A DNA stretch of 64,000 bases from Planotetraspora silvatica (GCF_016863315.1 NZ_BOOQ01000055.1:30003-94002), one strand, 5' to 3'. Positions 1 through 9,003 are shown, counted from the stretch's first letter. Numbers and translations: made by a program. Notes: generated from the letters alone by a model not told the origin.

Positions 1-1
1 A

Positions 2-238
2 GTGAAGGAGTTCGCCGTGCTCGAGGCACTGCTGCGGGCAAGCCCGGGCTTCCTGAGCACCGAAACCCTGCTCGAGCAGGTATGGGACGAGAACGCCGAC
101 AGTTTCACCAACACCGTCACGGTCACGGTGGGCCGGCTGCGGCGCAAGCTCGGCGACCCACCGGTCATCGCGACGGCGCGGGGAGTCGGCTACCGGATCG
201 CCTCATCCACCGGCCTGCAGAGGCACGCAGGCGAGTGA
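2..238 (+). CDS. OmpR/PhoB-type response regulator, C-terminal DNA-binding domain (5' truncated)
   Basis: Only the winged-helix output domain of a two-component response regulator is inside the window; the receiver domain lies to the left. About 78 residues are visible. They carry the usual landmarks: KEFAVLEALLR (first helix), LLEQVWDE, VTVTVGRLRRKLGD (recognition helix) and the closing hairpin ARGVGYRI. The family binds promoter DNA as a dimer after phosphorylation by a partner kinase. In actinomycetes the kinase gene normally follows directly, but here only a 15-codon frame follows before a strong terminator, so no kinase is encoded next to it in this window. The domain call is secure; the signal it answers to is unknown. 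Confidence 0.9.
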   Translation: MKEFAVLEALLRASPGFLSTETLLEQVWDENADSFTNTVTVTVGRLRRKLGDPPVIATARGVGYRIASSTGLQRHAGE

Positions 239-240
239 TG

Positions 241-274
241 GCCGGGCAGGCGGCCGGGCAGGCGGCCGGGCAGG
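241..274 (+). repeat. 12-bp tandem repeat, nearly three copies
   Basis: The unit gccgggcaggcg occurs twice in full and a third time for 10 bases. It lies inside a 15-codon open frame that starts at an ATG (238) overlapping the response-regulator TGA as TGATG and ends at 285. The encoded peptide is a simple repeat of AGQA. It may be the degraded start of a lost downstream gene or simple-sequence slippage. I see no evidence that the peptide is functional. Confidence 0.6.
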
Positions 275-323
275 ACACCCCGTAACCGCGGAGCCGGGGC
301 TTACGCCTGTCCGCACGACGGCG

Positions 324-362
324 CACGGGGCCGGCCCGGTCGGAGTCCGGGCCGGCCCCGTG
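324..362. terminator. Bidirectional hairpin terminator between convergent genes
   Basis: A perfect 16-bp inverted repeat (324-339 with 347-362) with a 7-base loop tcggagt lies between the convergent response-regulator and metallophosphoesterase genes. The stem is almost pure G+C and there is no U-tract, as is usual for actinomycete terminators. It can serve both strands. Confidence 0.8.
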
Positions 363-380
363 TGGTGGGGTGGGTGTGCG

Positions 381-3300
381 TTACGGCGCGGGGACGCCGT
401 CGAGGATGCCCACCGCGTCGGTGCCCGGGGTGACGACGAGCTTGCGGGTGAGGGTGTAGGAGCCACCCGCCGGCACGTCGACGTTGAACCGGCTCATCAC
501 CCAGTTGCCCGCGGCGTAGACGTCGAAGGCGCCGGCCGGCGTGCCGTAGACGAGACCGAAGACCTGCGGGTCGGTCCCGGTCATACCGATGTACGGCTTG
601 GCCGGGGCGTAGGCCGCCGTCGCACCCGGCGTCACGATGCCGGTGCCCGGGATGACACTGGCCTGGCCGGCCGCGTCGTGGTCCATCGCGTCACCGGTCC
701 ACACGCTGAGTGGAGCCGAGCCGGAGTTGCTCAGCTCCGTCGAGACCGTGGCGAAGTCGTCGCCCGGCTTCAGCGTGTACGTCGTCGTCGCCGTCAGGCC
801 CGTGATGTCCTTGACCGGACCCGACACCCGGACGACGGCCTTGTCGCCGGTCGCCTGGACGATCTGGACGTCGGTCGCCGCCACCGACCGGATGTCCCAC
901 GCGCTGCCGCCGGTCGGCTGGGTCGCCGAGACGTAGGGCAGGTTGATCCAGTCGAACTGGTCGGCCATCCCGCGGACGGCGATGTCGACCGGCTTGCCGC
1001 GGGTGCCACCGGAGAGCTGCGAGTCGTTGTAGGCGTCGGCGATCGCCATCGAGAGCTTGTCGTTCTCGAGCATGACGTCGCCGTAGCCCGCCTCGACCAG
1101 ACCCGAGCCGATCTGCTTGCCGTAGCTCGCCTCGACCGTGACCGGGCGCAGCGCGACGTCGGCGACGCCGCTGCCCGCCGCCGGCACGGTGACCGCGCCG
1201 GTGGCCGTCTGGTAGCCCAGCTTGGACACCCGGACGTCGTACCGACCGGCCGGGGCCTTGACGAGGTACTTGCCCTGGGCGTCGGTGCTCGTGGTCGCGA
1301 CCGCCGTACCGGCCTGCTCGAGGGCGACCCGGGCACCGGAGACGGCGGCGCCGCCCGCGGTGATCGTGCCGGCCGCGCGAGCGGCGTCCGGGACGGCCGC
1401 GTCGTGCAGGTCGATCTCGTCGGCCCACTTCGCGATGTTGCCGGTGGGGTCGCCGCCGGCGGTCGCGTAGTCGGTCAGGTGGTAGAAGCTGAACTGCTTG
1501 GTGGCACCGGGCGCCATCGTGGCGTCGTAGTACAGACCCTCGATGTAGCCGTACGCACCGACCGCGGCCGGCGTGTCCAGTGCCCACGCGAGACCGTGGG
1601 CGGCCTGGCCGTTCGTGGTGGCCGCGTCGGCACCGACGTATACGTACTTCCCGGTCCAGCCCGAGGTCTTCAGACCCGGGTTGACGCCGCTGAACCCGGG
1701 GATCCGCCCGTTGTCGGCCGAGCTGTCGGGGTCGATCATGTAGTTGAAGTAGCCCTGGTAGCCCGTCGTGCCGGTGTTGGTCAGCTTGACCGTCATCTTC
1801 ACGATCGGAGAATCGGGCAGGGTTTCGTAGCGGACCTGCGCCTTGATGGCCGGGTCCGCCCGGTACTGCCCGTTGCCGACCACCGCGGCACCGTCGACCG
1901 CGAGGTCGGGCAGGTCGAGCTGGTCGTTCGGCCGGTCCCACGAGTCGGGCGGCGTGAGACTCGGACGCAGCAGCATTTCGCCCCAGTCGAGGGTCTCGGC
2001 GCCGTTGACGTCGTTGAGCATGAGGTCCGTCAGCGCGCCCTGGCCCAGACCACCGGCGAGGTTGTTGCCGCCGACGCCGTTGTTGCCGGCGGCGTACGGC
2101 GTCACGGACGCCCGGATCTTGTCGTTGGCCAGGTAGTAGTACTCCTTGCCGGTGACGACGTCCGTGCGCGTGCTGCCGCTGCCGTAGTCCGGCGCGTACG
2201 TCGACTTGCCGGCGACCGGGTGGACCACCTTGATCAGCTTCAGGTCGGCCGTCGTGTTGCCGGTGGTGCGGACCGTGACGCCGGCGGTTGAGCGGCCATC
2301 GGCGATCAGGCCGCGCTTGGCCGCCGTGACGGTCCAGGTCGACGCCGGCAGACCGATCCGGTAGTGGCCCCGGTCGTCGGTGGCGGTCACCGCGGTGTCC
2401 TGACCGTCGGCGATGGCGGTGACCTTCGCGCCGGCGATCGGAGCGCCCGTCTCCGGGTCGCTGACCGTGCCGGTCACGGTCGCCCAGCGCTGCGCGGACT
2501 CGCCGCCGGGCACGTAGGCGTAGAGGTTGCCGTCCCAGGCGCCCGCCACGACGGTGTTGCCGCTGACGGCCGGGCCGGCGCCCACCCAGGTGCCGATCTC
2601 GTGGCTCCACAGGATCTGGCCGGTGTCGGAGGCCAGCGCGTAGAACCTGCCGTTGTTGGCGCCGACGAAGAGCGTGTCGCCGGCCACGACCGGGCTGGAC
2701 ATGACGCCACCGTGGTAGATGTCGCCGGGCAGCGCCCGCTCCCAGATGACATTGCCGGTCTGGGCGTCGAGCGCGACGACGGCACCGCTCGGGAAGCCCA
2801 TGTAGACGACGCCCTGCTTGACGGCCGCGGCGCTCGGGGTCGAGCCGCTCGAGACGAGCGAGGAGCGCGAACTGTTGTACGTCCACAGCGTCGCGCCGGT
2901 CGTGGCGTCACGCGCGACGATGCCGTTGTTGGCGCCGATGAAGACCTTTCCCTCGGCCGCGGTCGGCACGCCGTCCTGCCAACTGCCGAGCGACTCGGTT
3001 CCGGTCCACTTGCGGGCGCCGGTGGCCAGGTCGTAGGCGAGCACGCGGTCCGCGGTCTCGTTGCCGACGTACACGGTGCCGTCCATGACGGCGGGCGTGC
3101 CGTCGCTCATGGTCGCGCCGGACATCGGGGAGGCCCAGATCTGCCGCCCGGTGCGGGTGTCGAGCGCCTTGAGGACGCCCTGGCTGCCGATGCCGAAGCG
3201 GGTCTGGTACGGCCAGAGCACCGTGTGGCCGGAGACGGCCGGCGAGTAGTAGCCGTACGTGCGCTGGTTGTTCGGGGCCGGCGCCTGCTCGGGCACGGCC

Positions 3301-5099
3301 TTCCAGCGCAGCTTGCCGCTCTTCGCGTCGACGGCGTAGAGCTCCGAACCGAGGGTCGGCGCGAAGATCAGGCCGTCACCGTACGCGAGGCTGCCGTGGA
3401 TCGACTGCGGCACCTTGACGTTCCACAGCTCCTTGCCGTCCTTCAGCCGGACGGCGTAGATCCGGCTGTTGCCGTCGCCGTTCTCGTCGCGGGTGCCCGC
3501 GTAGACGACGCCGTCGTGGATGACCGGCGACCCGGTGAGGAAGGTGCCCTCGGTGCGGAAGCTCCAGGCCAGGCGGCGGCCGGCCTCCTGCGCCGGCGCG
3601 ACACCGGAGTGGGCCACGTCGCCGTGGTGCTGGTCCCAGTCACCCCCGGCGACCGGCTTGAGCGCCGGCCCGTGAGTGAGGGTGAAGTCCGCCGACTTGG
3701 TCCAGGTCTTGCCCGCCGCGTCGACCACCTGCACGTCGACGCTGTGCTCACCGGCCTTCTGCCGGTTGTGGGGCAGGTCGCCCTGCCAGGTGAACTCGCC
3801 GCTGTGGTGCAGCGGCATCCAGTTCTTGTCGCCGTCGATCCGGTAGCGCGCCGAGACGACCTCGTCGCCGGTGTCGTACGCGTTGATCTGGATGCCCGGG
3901 AACTTCGCGGCCGGCACCTTGGAGCCGGGCGCGGGGCTGACGATGGTGAGGTGCTCGTTCTCGCCGTACATCCGGAACGGGTTGTCGAAGCCCCGGCCCG
4001 CCATGTGGATGTAGCGGAAGCCGCGGGGCGCGTTGTCGATCGTGTACGAGCTCGACACGGTCTGGATGTGCTTGGCGGTCGAGGCGAACGCCGAGTTGTT
4101 CTCGACGTGGTTGGAGTGCTCGTGGCCGACCAGGATCAGCTGCGCCTTGTATTTCTCGAGCACGTCACCGAAGGCGTCGTACTCCGATGGCGAACCGAAC
4201 GGGACGTTCATCGGCTGGTGGGTGAGGACGACGAGCTCGATGTCGTTTCTCGGGTTCTTGTCGAGCGGAACGCTCGCGGCGAGGTCGTCCTTGAGCCAGT
4301 CGAGCTCCTCGTCGAACGGCGCCGAGCCGTTGTTCTCGAGCACCACGAAGTGCCGGTTGCCGTAGTTGAACGAGTACCACTCCGGACCGACGTTCTTGCG
4401 ATAGTTGTCGATCTTGTCTGCGTACGCCGACCCGCTCGCGTACTCGTGGTTGCCGACGGCCGGCCACACGCCGACGGCCGACTGCTGGGTGCCGCGACGA
4501 TACGTGTCGAACTGCCCCTGGCTGGCGTCGTTGGTGAGGTCGCCGCTGACCGCGATGAAGCGCAGGTCGGTGCCCGTGGAGTTGATCTCACGGATCTGGT
4601 CGGGCAGCTGTGCGTTGACGTGCGGGTCGGCGACGTTGGCCCAGGAGAAGGTGTCGCCGTCGGAGAGGCCGTCACGGACGAGCGCGAAGTCCGCGGTCGG
4701 CGTGGCGTCGTCGGCGAGCTGGCCGAGGCCGGCCCAGAACTTCGGCTCCTTGTACTCGTCCAGGCCGAACCGGTAGCCCCTCGGCTGGGCGGCCCACACG
4801 ATGTCCGTCTTGCGACGGTCGGTGGAGATCGTCAGCGAGTAGGAGCCGTCGGCGGCGGTCGTGGTGGCGACCTTGCCGTCGGAGACGCGCACGCCGGCGA
4901 GGCCCACCTCGTCGGGGCTGCGCCGGCCGTCGTCGTTGGCGTCGACGTACACGACGCCGCTGACGGTGGCCTCCGGCGGGTCGATGGCGGCCGCCGCGTA
5001 CGACGCGAGCGGGCCCGCCACGACGCTGGCGGCGAGCCCCAGCATGGTGACGTACAGGACGACGCGCAGGCGCGCGCGTGTCCAGGTGAACGCGGACAT
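381..5099 (-). CDS. Secreted calcineurin-like metallophosphoesterase with PQQ-like beta-propeller and carboxypeptidase-regulatory-like domains
   Basis: A 1572-residue exported protein. The ATG at 5099 is chosen because GAAGGA lies 5 bases upstream and a signal peptide follows (RARLR, then a hydrophobic stretch ending near ASYAAAA). Order of parts: an SdrD-B-like repeat (SGVVYVDANDDG); a metallophosphoesterase core with metal-binding blocks VADPHVN (about residue 156), SGDLTND (about 184), VGNHEY (about 216) and VGHEHSNH (about 326); an Ig-like stretch; a PQQ-type beta-propeller with repeated 'VYAG/VYVG...LYAV' blades (about 500-865); then two carboxypeptidase-regulatory-like beta domains (about 873-935 and 1240-1310) with beta-rich sequence to the end. 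The family hydrolyses phosphate esters outside the cell; the substrate is unknown. The propeller shows no sign of being a PQQ dehydrogenase. It lies 30 bases downstream of the HupE-like gene and is probably co-transcribed with it. Confidence 0.85.
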   Translation of the reverse strand: MSAFTWTRARLRVVLYVTMLGLAASVVAGPLASYAAAAIDPPEATVSGVVYVDANDDGRRSPDEVGLAGVRVSDGKVATTTAADGSYSLTISTDRRKTDIVWAAQPRGYRFGLDEYKEPKFWAGLGQLADDATPTADFALVRDGLSDGDTFSWANVADPHVNAQLPDQIREINSTGTDLRFIAVSGDLTNDASQGQFDTYRRGTQQSAVGVWPAVGNHEYASGSAYADKIDNYRKNVGPEWYSFNYGNRHFVVLENNGSAPFDEELDWLKDDLAASVPLDKNPRNDIELVVLTHQPMNVPFGSPSEYDAFGDVLEKYKAQLILVGHEHSNHVENNSAFASTAKHIQTVSSSYTIDNAPRGFRYIHMAGRGFDNPFRMYGENEHLTIVSPAPGSKVPAAKFPGIQINAYDTGDEVVSARYRIDGDKNWMPLHHSGEFTWQGDLPHNRQKAGEHSVDVQVVDAAGKTWTKSADFTLTHGPALKPVAGGDWDQHHGDVAHSGVAPAQEAGRRLAWSFRTEGTFLTGSPVIHDGVVYAGTRDENGDGNSRIYAVRLKDGKELWNVKVPQSIHGSLAYGDGLIFAPTLGSELYAVDAKSGKLRWKAVPEQAPAPNNQRTYGYYSPAVSGHTVLWPYQTRFGIGSQGVLKALDTRTGRQIWASPMSGATMSDGTPAVMDGTVYVGNETADRVLAYDLATGARKWTGTESLGSWQDGVPTAAEGKVFIGANNGIVARDATTGATLWTYNSSRSSLVSSGSTPSAAAVKQGVVYMGFPSGAVVALDAQTGNVIWERALPGDIYHGGVMSSPVVAGDTLFVGANNGRFYALASDTGQILWSHEIGTWVGAGPAVSGNTVVAGAWDGNLYAYVPGGESAQRWATVTGTVSDPETGAPIAGAKVTAIADGQDTAVTATDDRGHYRIGLPASTWTVTAAKRGLIADGRSTAGVTVRTTGNTTADLKLIKVVHPVAGKSTYAPDYGSGSTRTDVVTGKEYYYLANDKIRASVTPYAAGNNGVGGNNLAGGLGQGALTDLMLNDVNGAETLDWGEMLLRPSLTPPDSWDRPNDQLDLPDLAVDGAAVVGNGQYRADPAIKAQVRYETLPDSPIVKMTVKLTNTGTTGYQGYFNYMIDPDSSADNGRIPGFSGVNPGLKTSGWTGKYVYVGADAATTNGQAAHGLAWALDTPAAVGAYGYIEGLYYDATMAPGATKQFSFYHLTDYATAGGDPTGNIAKWADEIDLHDAAVPDAARAAGTITAGGAAVSGARVALEQAGTAVATTSTDAQGKYLVKAPAGRYDVRVSKLGYQTATGAVTVPAAGSGVADVALRPVTVEASYGKQIGSGLVEAGYGDVMLENDKLSMAIADAYNDSQLSGGTRGKPVDIAVRGMADQFDWINLPYVSATQPTGGSAWDIRSVAATDVQIVQATGDKAVVRVSGPVKDITGLTATTTYTLKPGDDFATVSTELSNSGSAPLSVWTGDAMDHDAAGQASVIPGTGIVTPGATAAYAPAKPYIGMTGTDPQVFGLVYGTPAGAFDVYAAGNWVMSRFNVDVPAGGSYTLTRKLVVTPGTDAVGILDGVPAP

Positions 5100-5128
5100 C
5101 GGGATCCTTCGGGATGGGGAGAGGGCTG

Positions 5129-6259
5129 TCAGGTCAGGAGCGGCGAGCGTTCGACGAACCAGACCAGACCGGCACCGGCGACGGCGACGGTCGCCGCGAC
5201 GGTGCCGAGCGTGAGAGCGCGGGCGGCGACCGGCGTGGTCGCGGCCTTGCGCAGGAACAGCAACGCCGGGAAGGCGAGCGCGATGATCGTCAACTGGACG
5301 AGTTCGATGCCGACGTTGAAGGAGACCAGGTCGGCCAGCGTCGAGAGCGACAGTGGCCCGTCGACGCTGAGCGCGCCCGCGAAGCCGAGCCCGTGCAGCA
5401 GCCCGAAGCCGAAGACCACGGGCAGCCGGTGGCTCGTCCTCGGCGAGAGCAGGTTGTCGACCGCGACGAACGCGATCGACAGCGCGATGAGCGGCTCGAC
5501 GATCCACCCCGGCACGCTGATCCAGCCGATCGCGGCCAGCACCAGGGTCACCGAGTGGGCGACCGTGAAGGCCGTGGCGACCTCGACGACGTCACGCAAC
5601 CGCTTCGCGCCCAGCAGCAGCGCCAGCAGGAACAGCATGTGGTCGAGCCCGGAGAGCAGGTGTTCCGCCCCGAGCCGGACGAACTGCGGGATCTCGCTGA
5701 GCAGGTCGGTGCGCCCCACCGTGACGCTGGTGCGGGCGGTGTCGAGCAACGTCGAACCGCGGCGGCCATCGATGTCGTAGGCCACCAACGTCTTGGTCTC
5801 GTCGACGACGCCGTCGGAGGCGCGGAAGATGTCGCTGCGGACGGTGAGCGCGCCGGACGCCGGGCAGCCGTAGGCGAGCGCGACCTGCACCGCGCCCGAG
5901 TCGGCGAGTTCGACGCGGGCGCCCTCCTCAGCGGTGCACCCGATCGAGCCTCGACTCAGCCGCAGCCGTTCGCCGACGTACGCCGCCACGTCGCTCGCGT
6001 GCGCGTCCAGTGAACTGCGCCGCACCTCGGTCGGCACCTCGGGGGCCGCGCCGTCGACGCCGACCGCGTCCGGGCTCAGGACACCGTCGAGACTCAGCAG
6101 CCGGGCGAGGGCGTCGTATTCCACGTCGACGACGGCGGCGACGTCGTCGCCCTGGCTGCGCAGGTCGACCGCGACCGAGGTCGCGCGGACGTGCGCCTGC
6201 GCCGGAGTGGCGATGAGGAGCACGGCGGCAAGGGCGGCGAGAAAGGCCAGCAGACGCAC
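5129..6259 (-). CDS. HupE/UreJ-family membrane protein with exported N-terminal domain
   Basis: 376 residues from a GTG at 6259, chosen because GGAAG lies 9 bases upstream and the next residues form a clean signal peptide (RLLAFLAALAAVLLIATPAQA). Residues about 25-185 form a beta-rich exported domain starting AHVRATSVAVDL. The C-terminal half has about six membrane segments with the family signatures HLLSGLDHMLFL (about residue 198) and FTVAHSVTL (about 233). Members of this family are linked to metal (nickel, cobalt) uptake or to hydrogenase/urease maturation, but this long version is usually found away from such enzymes and its substrate is not established. The following phosphoesterase gene starts 30 bases downstream. 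A distant role in metal supply to that metalloenzyme is an inference only. Confidence 0.8.
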   Translation of the reverse strand: MRLLAFLAALAAVLLIATPAQAHVRATSVAVDLRSQGDDVAAVVDVEYDALARLLSLDGVLSPDAVGVDGAAPEVPTEVRRSSLDAHASDVAAYVGERLRLSRGSIGCTAEEGARVELADSGAVQVALAYGCPASGALTVRSDIFRASDGVVDETKTLVAYDIDGRRGSTLLDTARTSVTVGRTDLLSEIPQFVRLGAEHLLSGLDHMLFLLALLLGAKRLRDVVEVATAFTVAHSVTLVLAAIGWISVPGWIVEPLIALSIAFVAVDNLLSPRTSHRLPVVFGFGLLHGLGFAGALSVDGPLSLSTLADLVSFNVGIELVQLTIIALAFPALLFLRKAATTPVAARALTLGTVAATVAVAGAGLVWFVERSPLLT

Positions 6260-6383
6260 AGGCGAGCACTTCCGTCGTAGGGGGAACGGCGGTCGTTCCC
6301 CAACCCTGCAGTGCTCGCTCCACGCCCGGCAACTCGAGACGGCCCAATTCACCGACCCTTCCGCCGCCGGTCACCAGCCGGCC

Positions 6384-6418
6384 GAAAGCCGGGTTTCTGG
6401 GCGCCGAAGCCGGGTTTC
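6384..6418. repeat. Short direct repeat upstream of the HupE-like gene
   Basis: GAAAGCCGGGTTTC (6384-6397) and GAAGCCGGGTTTC (6406-6418) lie about 21 bases apart, two helical turns, some 125-160 bases upstream of the GTG at 6259. The spacing suits a protein bound twice on one DNA face. No regulator can be assigned. Confidence 0.35.
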
Positions 6419-6471
6419 GAGGCCCGGCCACGAGGCTCGCGTACGAATCCGGGTGAGCCGGCGCGTTCCAG

Positions 6472-6951
6472 TCAGCGCCACGGCTCTTCGGGGGTGTCGA
6501 TTCGCCGGTTGTGGTGGTCCAACAGCCTGGACAGCAGATCGGTCAACCGCAGTCGCTCCTCGGGTGACAGCGGAGCCAGGAGTTCGTCCTGGCGTTCGGC
6601 CAGCCGCTCCTCCAGTCGCCGCAGCTGCCGCGTGCCCGCGGCGGTCAGCGAGATGATGTTGCGCCGCCGATCGGAGGGGTCCGGGGCGCGCTCGACCAGT
6701 TTGCGATCGGCGAGCTCGTTGACCGTTGCGACCATATCGCTGAGGTGGATGCCGCTACGGCGGCCCAGCGCGGCCTGACTGGCCGGGCCGAGCTCCTCCA
6801 GCGTCGCCAGCAGGCGGTAGTGGTAACCGCGGGCGTGGACGGACGAGAACCCGTCGGCCACCAGGCGATGCGCGTGGTTGGCGGTCTGGGTGAGCAGCCA
6901 GCTGGGCAGGCTCTCCCACCTGGCGGGCGTCTCCTCGGATGGGTTCTCCAT
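6472..6951 (-). CDS. MarR-family transcriptional regulator
   Basis: 159 residues. A winged-helix MarR domain spans about residues 40-135: ATLEELGPASQAALGRRSGIHLSDMVATVNELADRKLVERAPDPSDRRRNIISLTAAG contains the recognition helix and the DxRR wing turn. MarR proteins are dimeric repressors that release DNA on binding a small phenolic or lipophilic ligand. The gene is divergent from the epoxide hydrolase gene (start 7064) across a 112-base spacer with palindromes, so it most likely controls that enzyme and itself. The ligand is not known. Confidence 0.9.
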   Translation of the reverse strand: MENPSEETPARWESLPSWLLTQTANHAHRLVADGFSSVHARGYHYRLLATLEELGPASQAALGRRSGIHLSDMVATVNELADRKLVERAPDPSDRRRNIISLTAAGTRQLRRLEERLAERQDELLAPLSPEERLRLTDLLSRLLDHHNRRIDTPEEPWR

Positions 6952-6962
6952 GTGGCAAGTCT

Positions 6963-6973
6963 AACGAATCGTT
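6963..6973. promoter_or_regulatory. Candidate MarR operator, palindrome next to the marR start
   Basis: AACGAATCGTT is a perfect 5-1-5 palindrome only 12 bases upstream of the MarR start codon. This is a place where a bound repressor would block its own transcription. No consensus can be checked here. Confidence 0.4.
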
Positions 6974-7007
6974 GGGGGCACTAATGATTGTGATATCGTT
7001 CGGGCAT

Positions 7008-7032
7008 CAAACGTTGGCCGACCAAACATTTG
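7008..7032. promoter_or_regulatory. Candidate MarR operator, imperfect inverted repeat upstream of the epoxide hydrolase
   Basis: CAAACGTTGG and CCAAACATTTG face each other over a 4-base spacer, allowing one bulged base. The site is about 30 bases upstream of the epoxide hydrolase ATG (7064), in the divergent spacer, and is relatively AT-rich. Together with the palindrome at 6963 it may form a two-site operator. Confidence 0.4.
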
Positions 7033-7063
7033 AGTGCCGAATGAATCCCCTGGAGTCAAGAAA

Positions 7064-8146
7064 ATGATCAAGCCGTTCCGTATCGACATCCCCCAGGCCG
7101 ACCTCGACGACCTGACCGACCGTCTCTCCCGCACCCGTTGGCCCAACGAGGTCGCCGACGCCGGGTGGGACTACGGCTTCCCGCTGGCGCGGCTCAAGGA
7201 ACTGGCCGAATACTGGCGCACCGGCTACAACTGGCGCGAGCACGAGGCCAAGCTCAACGAGCTTCCGCACTTCACCACCGAGATCGACGGCCAGAACATC
7301 CACTTCGTCCACGTCCGGTCTTCGAAACCGGACGCGCTCGCGCTGATCCTCACCCACGGCTGGCCCGGCTCGTTCCTGGAGTTCCTCGACGTGATCGAGC
7401 CGCTGTCGCGCGACTTTCATCTGGTGATTCCGTCCATCCCGGGTTTCGGCTTCTCCGGGCCGACCCACGAGCGCGGCTGGGATATCGTCCGGGTCGCGCG
7501 GGCCTGGGCTGAGCTGATGCGCCGTCTCGGGTACGAGCGCTATGGCGCGCAGGGTGGCGACTTCGGCTCGGGCATCTCGACGGCGCTCGGCGCGGTGGCC
7601 CCGGAGCAGGTCGTCGGGGTGCACATCAACTACCTGCCGACCCGGCCGGTCCCGGACGCCGACATCGAACTGTCCGAATCGGATGAAGCCCGGCTGGACA
7701 AGATCAGGCAGCTGATGGCGAATCGTCCGCCGTACCAGGCTCTGCAGGCCACCACCCCGCAGACCATCGGCTACGCGCTGACCGACTCGCCGGTCGGCCA
7801 GCTGGCCTGGATCGCCGAGCGCTTCGCACAGTGGACGGACCCACGCTCGCAGATCAGTGACGAGCGGATGCTCACCGACATCTCGCTGTACTGGCTGACC
7901 GCCACCGCGGCTTCCTCGGCGCGGCTGTCCCGCGAGACTCCGCGGCGGATCGAGCCGTGTCCGGTACCGGTCGGCGTGGCGGTGTTCGCGCACGACATCA
8001 CGCAGTCGGTGCGACCGCTGGCCGAGCGGCTGTACGACATCAGGCACTGGTCGGAGTTCGAGCGCGGCGGCCACTTCGCCGCGATGGAGGTGCCGGAGTT
8101 GCTCGCCGCGGACGTCCGGGACTTCTTCCTCACCCACATCAAGTAG
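7064..8146 (+). CDS. Epoxide hydrolase, alpha/beta-hydrolase fold with EHN domain
   Basis: 360 residues. The ATG at 7064 has GGAG 8 bases upstream and matches the usual family start (KPFRIDIPQADLDDLTDRL). The N-terminal EHN domain (about 1-110: LKELAEYWRTGYNWREHEAKLNELPHF) is followed by the hydrolase core: LTHGWPGSFLEF (oxyanion loop with HGWP), IPGFGFSGPT, and QGGDFGS with the nucleophile Asp. The C-terminal H in GGHFAAMEVPE completes the triad. The family opens epoxides to diols with water, typically in the cytosol. Divergent to a MarR regulator, which fits an inducible detoxification enzyme. The natural substrate is unknown. Confidence 0.93.
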   Translation: MIKPFRIDIPQADLDDLTDRLSRTRWPNEVADAGWDYGFPLARLKELAEYWRTGYNWREHEAKLNELPHFTTEIDGQNIHFVHVRSSKPDALALILTHGWPGSFLEFLDVIEPLSRDFHLVIPSIPGFGFSGPTHERGWDIVRVARAWAELMRRLGYERYGAQGGDFGSGISTALGAVAPEQVVGVHINYLPTRPVPDADIELSESDEARLDKIRQLMANRPPYQALQATTPQTIGYALTDSPVGQLAWIAERFAQWTDPRSQISDERMLTDISLYWLTATAASSARLSRETPRRIEPCPVPVGVAVFAHDITQSVRPLAERLYDIRHWSEFERGGHFAAMEVPELLAADVRDFFLTHIK

Positions 8147-8364
8147 GACTACCGGGTCGCCACCGGCCAGGAGACACCGACGTCGAGCTCGGCGAGCAGG
8201 CATCCCAACTCGTAGCGGGAAAGCGCATCAACACCGCCACCTCATGTCTGGATATAGGTGATTCCTGGCCGGACGAAAGCAGCGCCGTACGCCGATCGAT
8301 GGGGAGCATGGAAGTAGGACAGACGGTCCACAGCCCGACATGATCCCCGGAAGGTCAGAGGTCA

Positions 8365-9003
8365 ATGCCAGAGGTCATCGCGGGGTTGGAGATTCCTGAG
8401 ACAGCGGCAGTCGCCGAAGCGACCAGGCTCATCCAGGAGACGACCAGCCCCCTCATCTACCACCACTCCCGGCGGGTCTTCTTCTTCAGCCAGATCCACG
8501 CCCACAAGCTCGGCGTGAAACCGGACCCGGAGCTGCTCTACCTGGCGACCATGTTCCACGACACCGGCCTCCTGACCCCCTTTTCCGACGTCGAGCAGCG
8601 CTTCGAAGTCGACGGCGCGGACCACGCGCGCAAATTCCTCCTGGACCGGGGCTTCTCGGCGGCCGCCGCCCAGACCGTCTGGACGGCGATCGCGCTGCAC
8701 ACCACGCCGGGCATCCCCAGCCGGATGGCCCCGGAAATCGCGACCACGCACCTCGGCGTCCTGACCGACGTTCTCGGCTTCGGCCTGGACGGACTGGAAC
8801 ACGATCAGCTGGGCGAAATCCTCGCCGTCCACCCACGAGGGGACTTCAAGAACGAGTTCCTGCGAGCCTACGTCGACGGGCTCAAGAACCGCCCCGAAAC
8901 CACGATCGGCACCGTGAACTCCGACGTGCTCGAGCACTTCGTCCCCGGCTTCCGGCGCACCACGACGGTCGAGCACATCATCGGCTCGCCCTGGCCGAGC
9001 TGA
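8365..9003 (+). CDS. HD-domain metal-dependent hydrolase
   Basis: 212 residues starting MPEVIAGLEIPET. The HD-fold landmarks are YHHSRRVFFFSQ (first metal His), MFHDTGL (the HD doublet with H and D) and a later conserved H in TAIALHTTPGIPS. HD proteins are phosphohydrolases or hydrolases using one or two metals. The arrangement HSRRV...LFHDTGL with the LHT motif resembles the cyanamide-hydratase-like branch, but that substrate is an inference. The gene stands alone, 218 bases after the epoxide hydrolase, in a stretch where no other gene was recognised. Confidence 0.8.
   Translation: MPEVIAGLEIPETAAVAEATRLIQETTSPLIYHHSRRVFFFSQIHAHKLGVKPDPELLYLATMFHDTGLLTPFSDVEQRFEVDGADHARKFLLDRGFSAAAAQTVWTAIALHTTPGIPSRMAPEIATTHLGVLTDVLGFGLDGLEHDQLGEILAVHPRGDFKNEFLRAYVDGLKNRPETTIGTVNSDVLEHFVPGFRRTTTVEHIIGSPWPS

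Noticed and set aside
2500..3600. A PQQ-dependent dehydrogenase function for the propeller of the phosphoesterase.
   Set aside because: The blades are the generic PQQ-like repeat; no dehydrogenase Asp/Ca or cytochrome region is visible, and the protein starts with a phosphoesterase domain.
5100..5507. A longer N-terminus for the metallophosphoesterase.
   Set aside because: The extra 136 residues are Arg-rich, overlap the HupE coding region and would bury the signal peptide; GAAGGA precedes the ATG at 5099.
360..5780. Very long plus-strand open frames (over 600 and over 1100 codons) opposite the metallophosphoesterase and HupE genes.
   Set aside because: They encode Arg/Gly/Val-rich low-complexity sequence with no domain. 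Such shadows are routine opposite high-GC genes.
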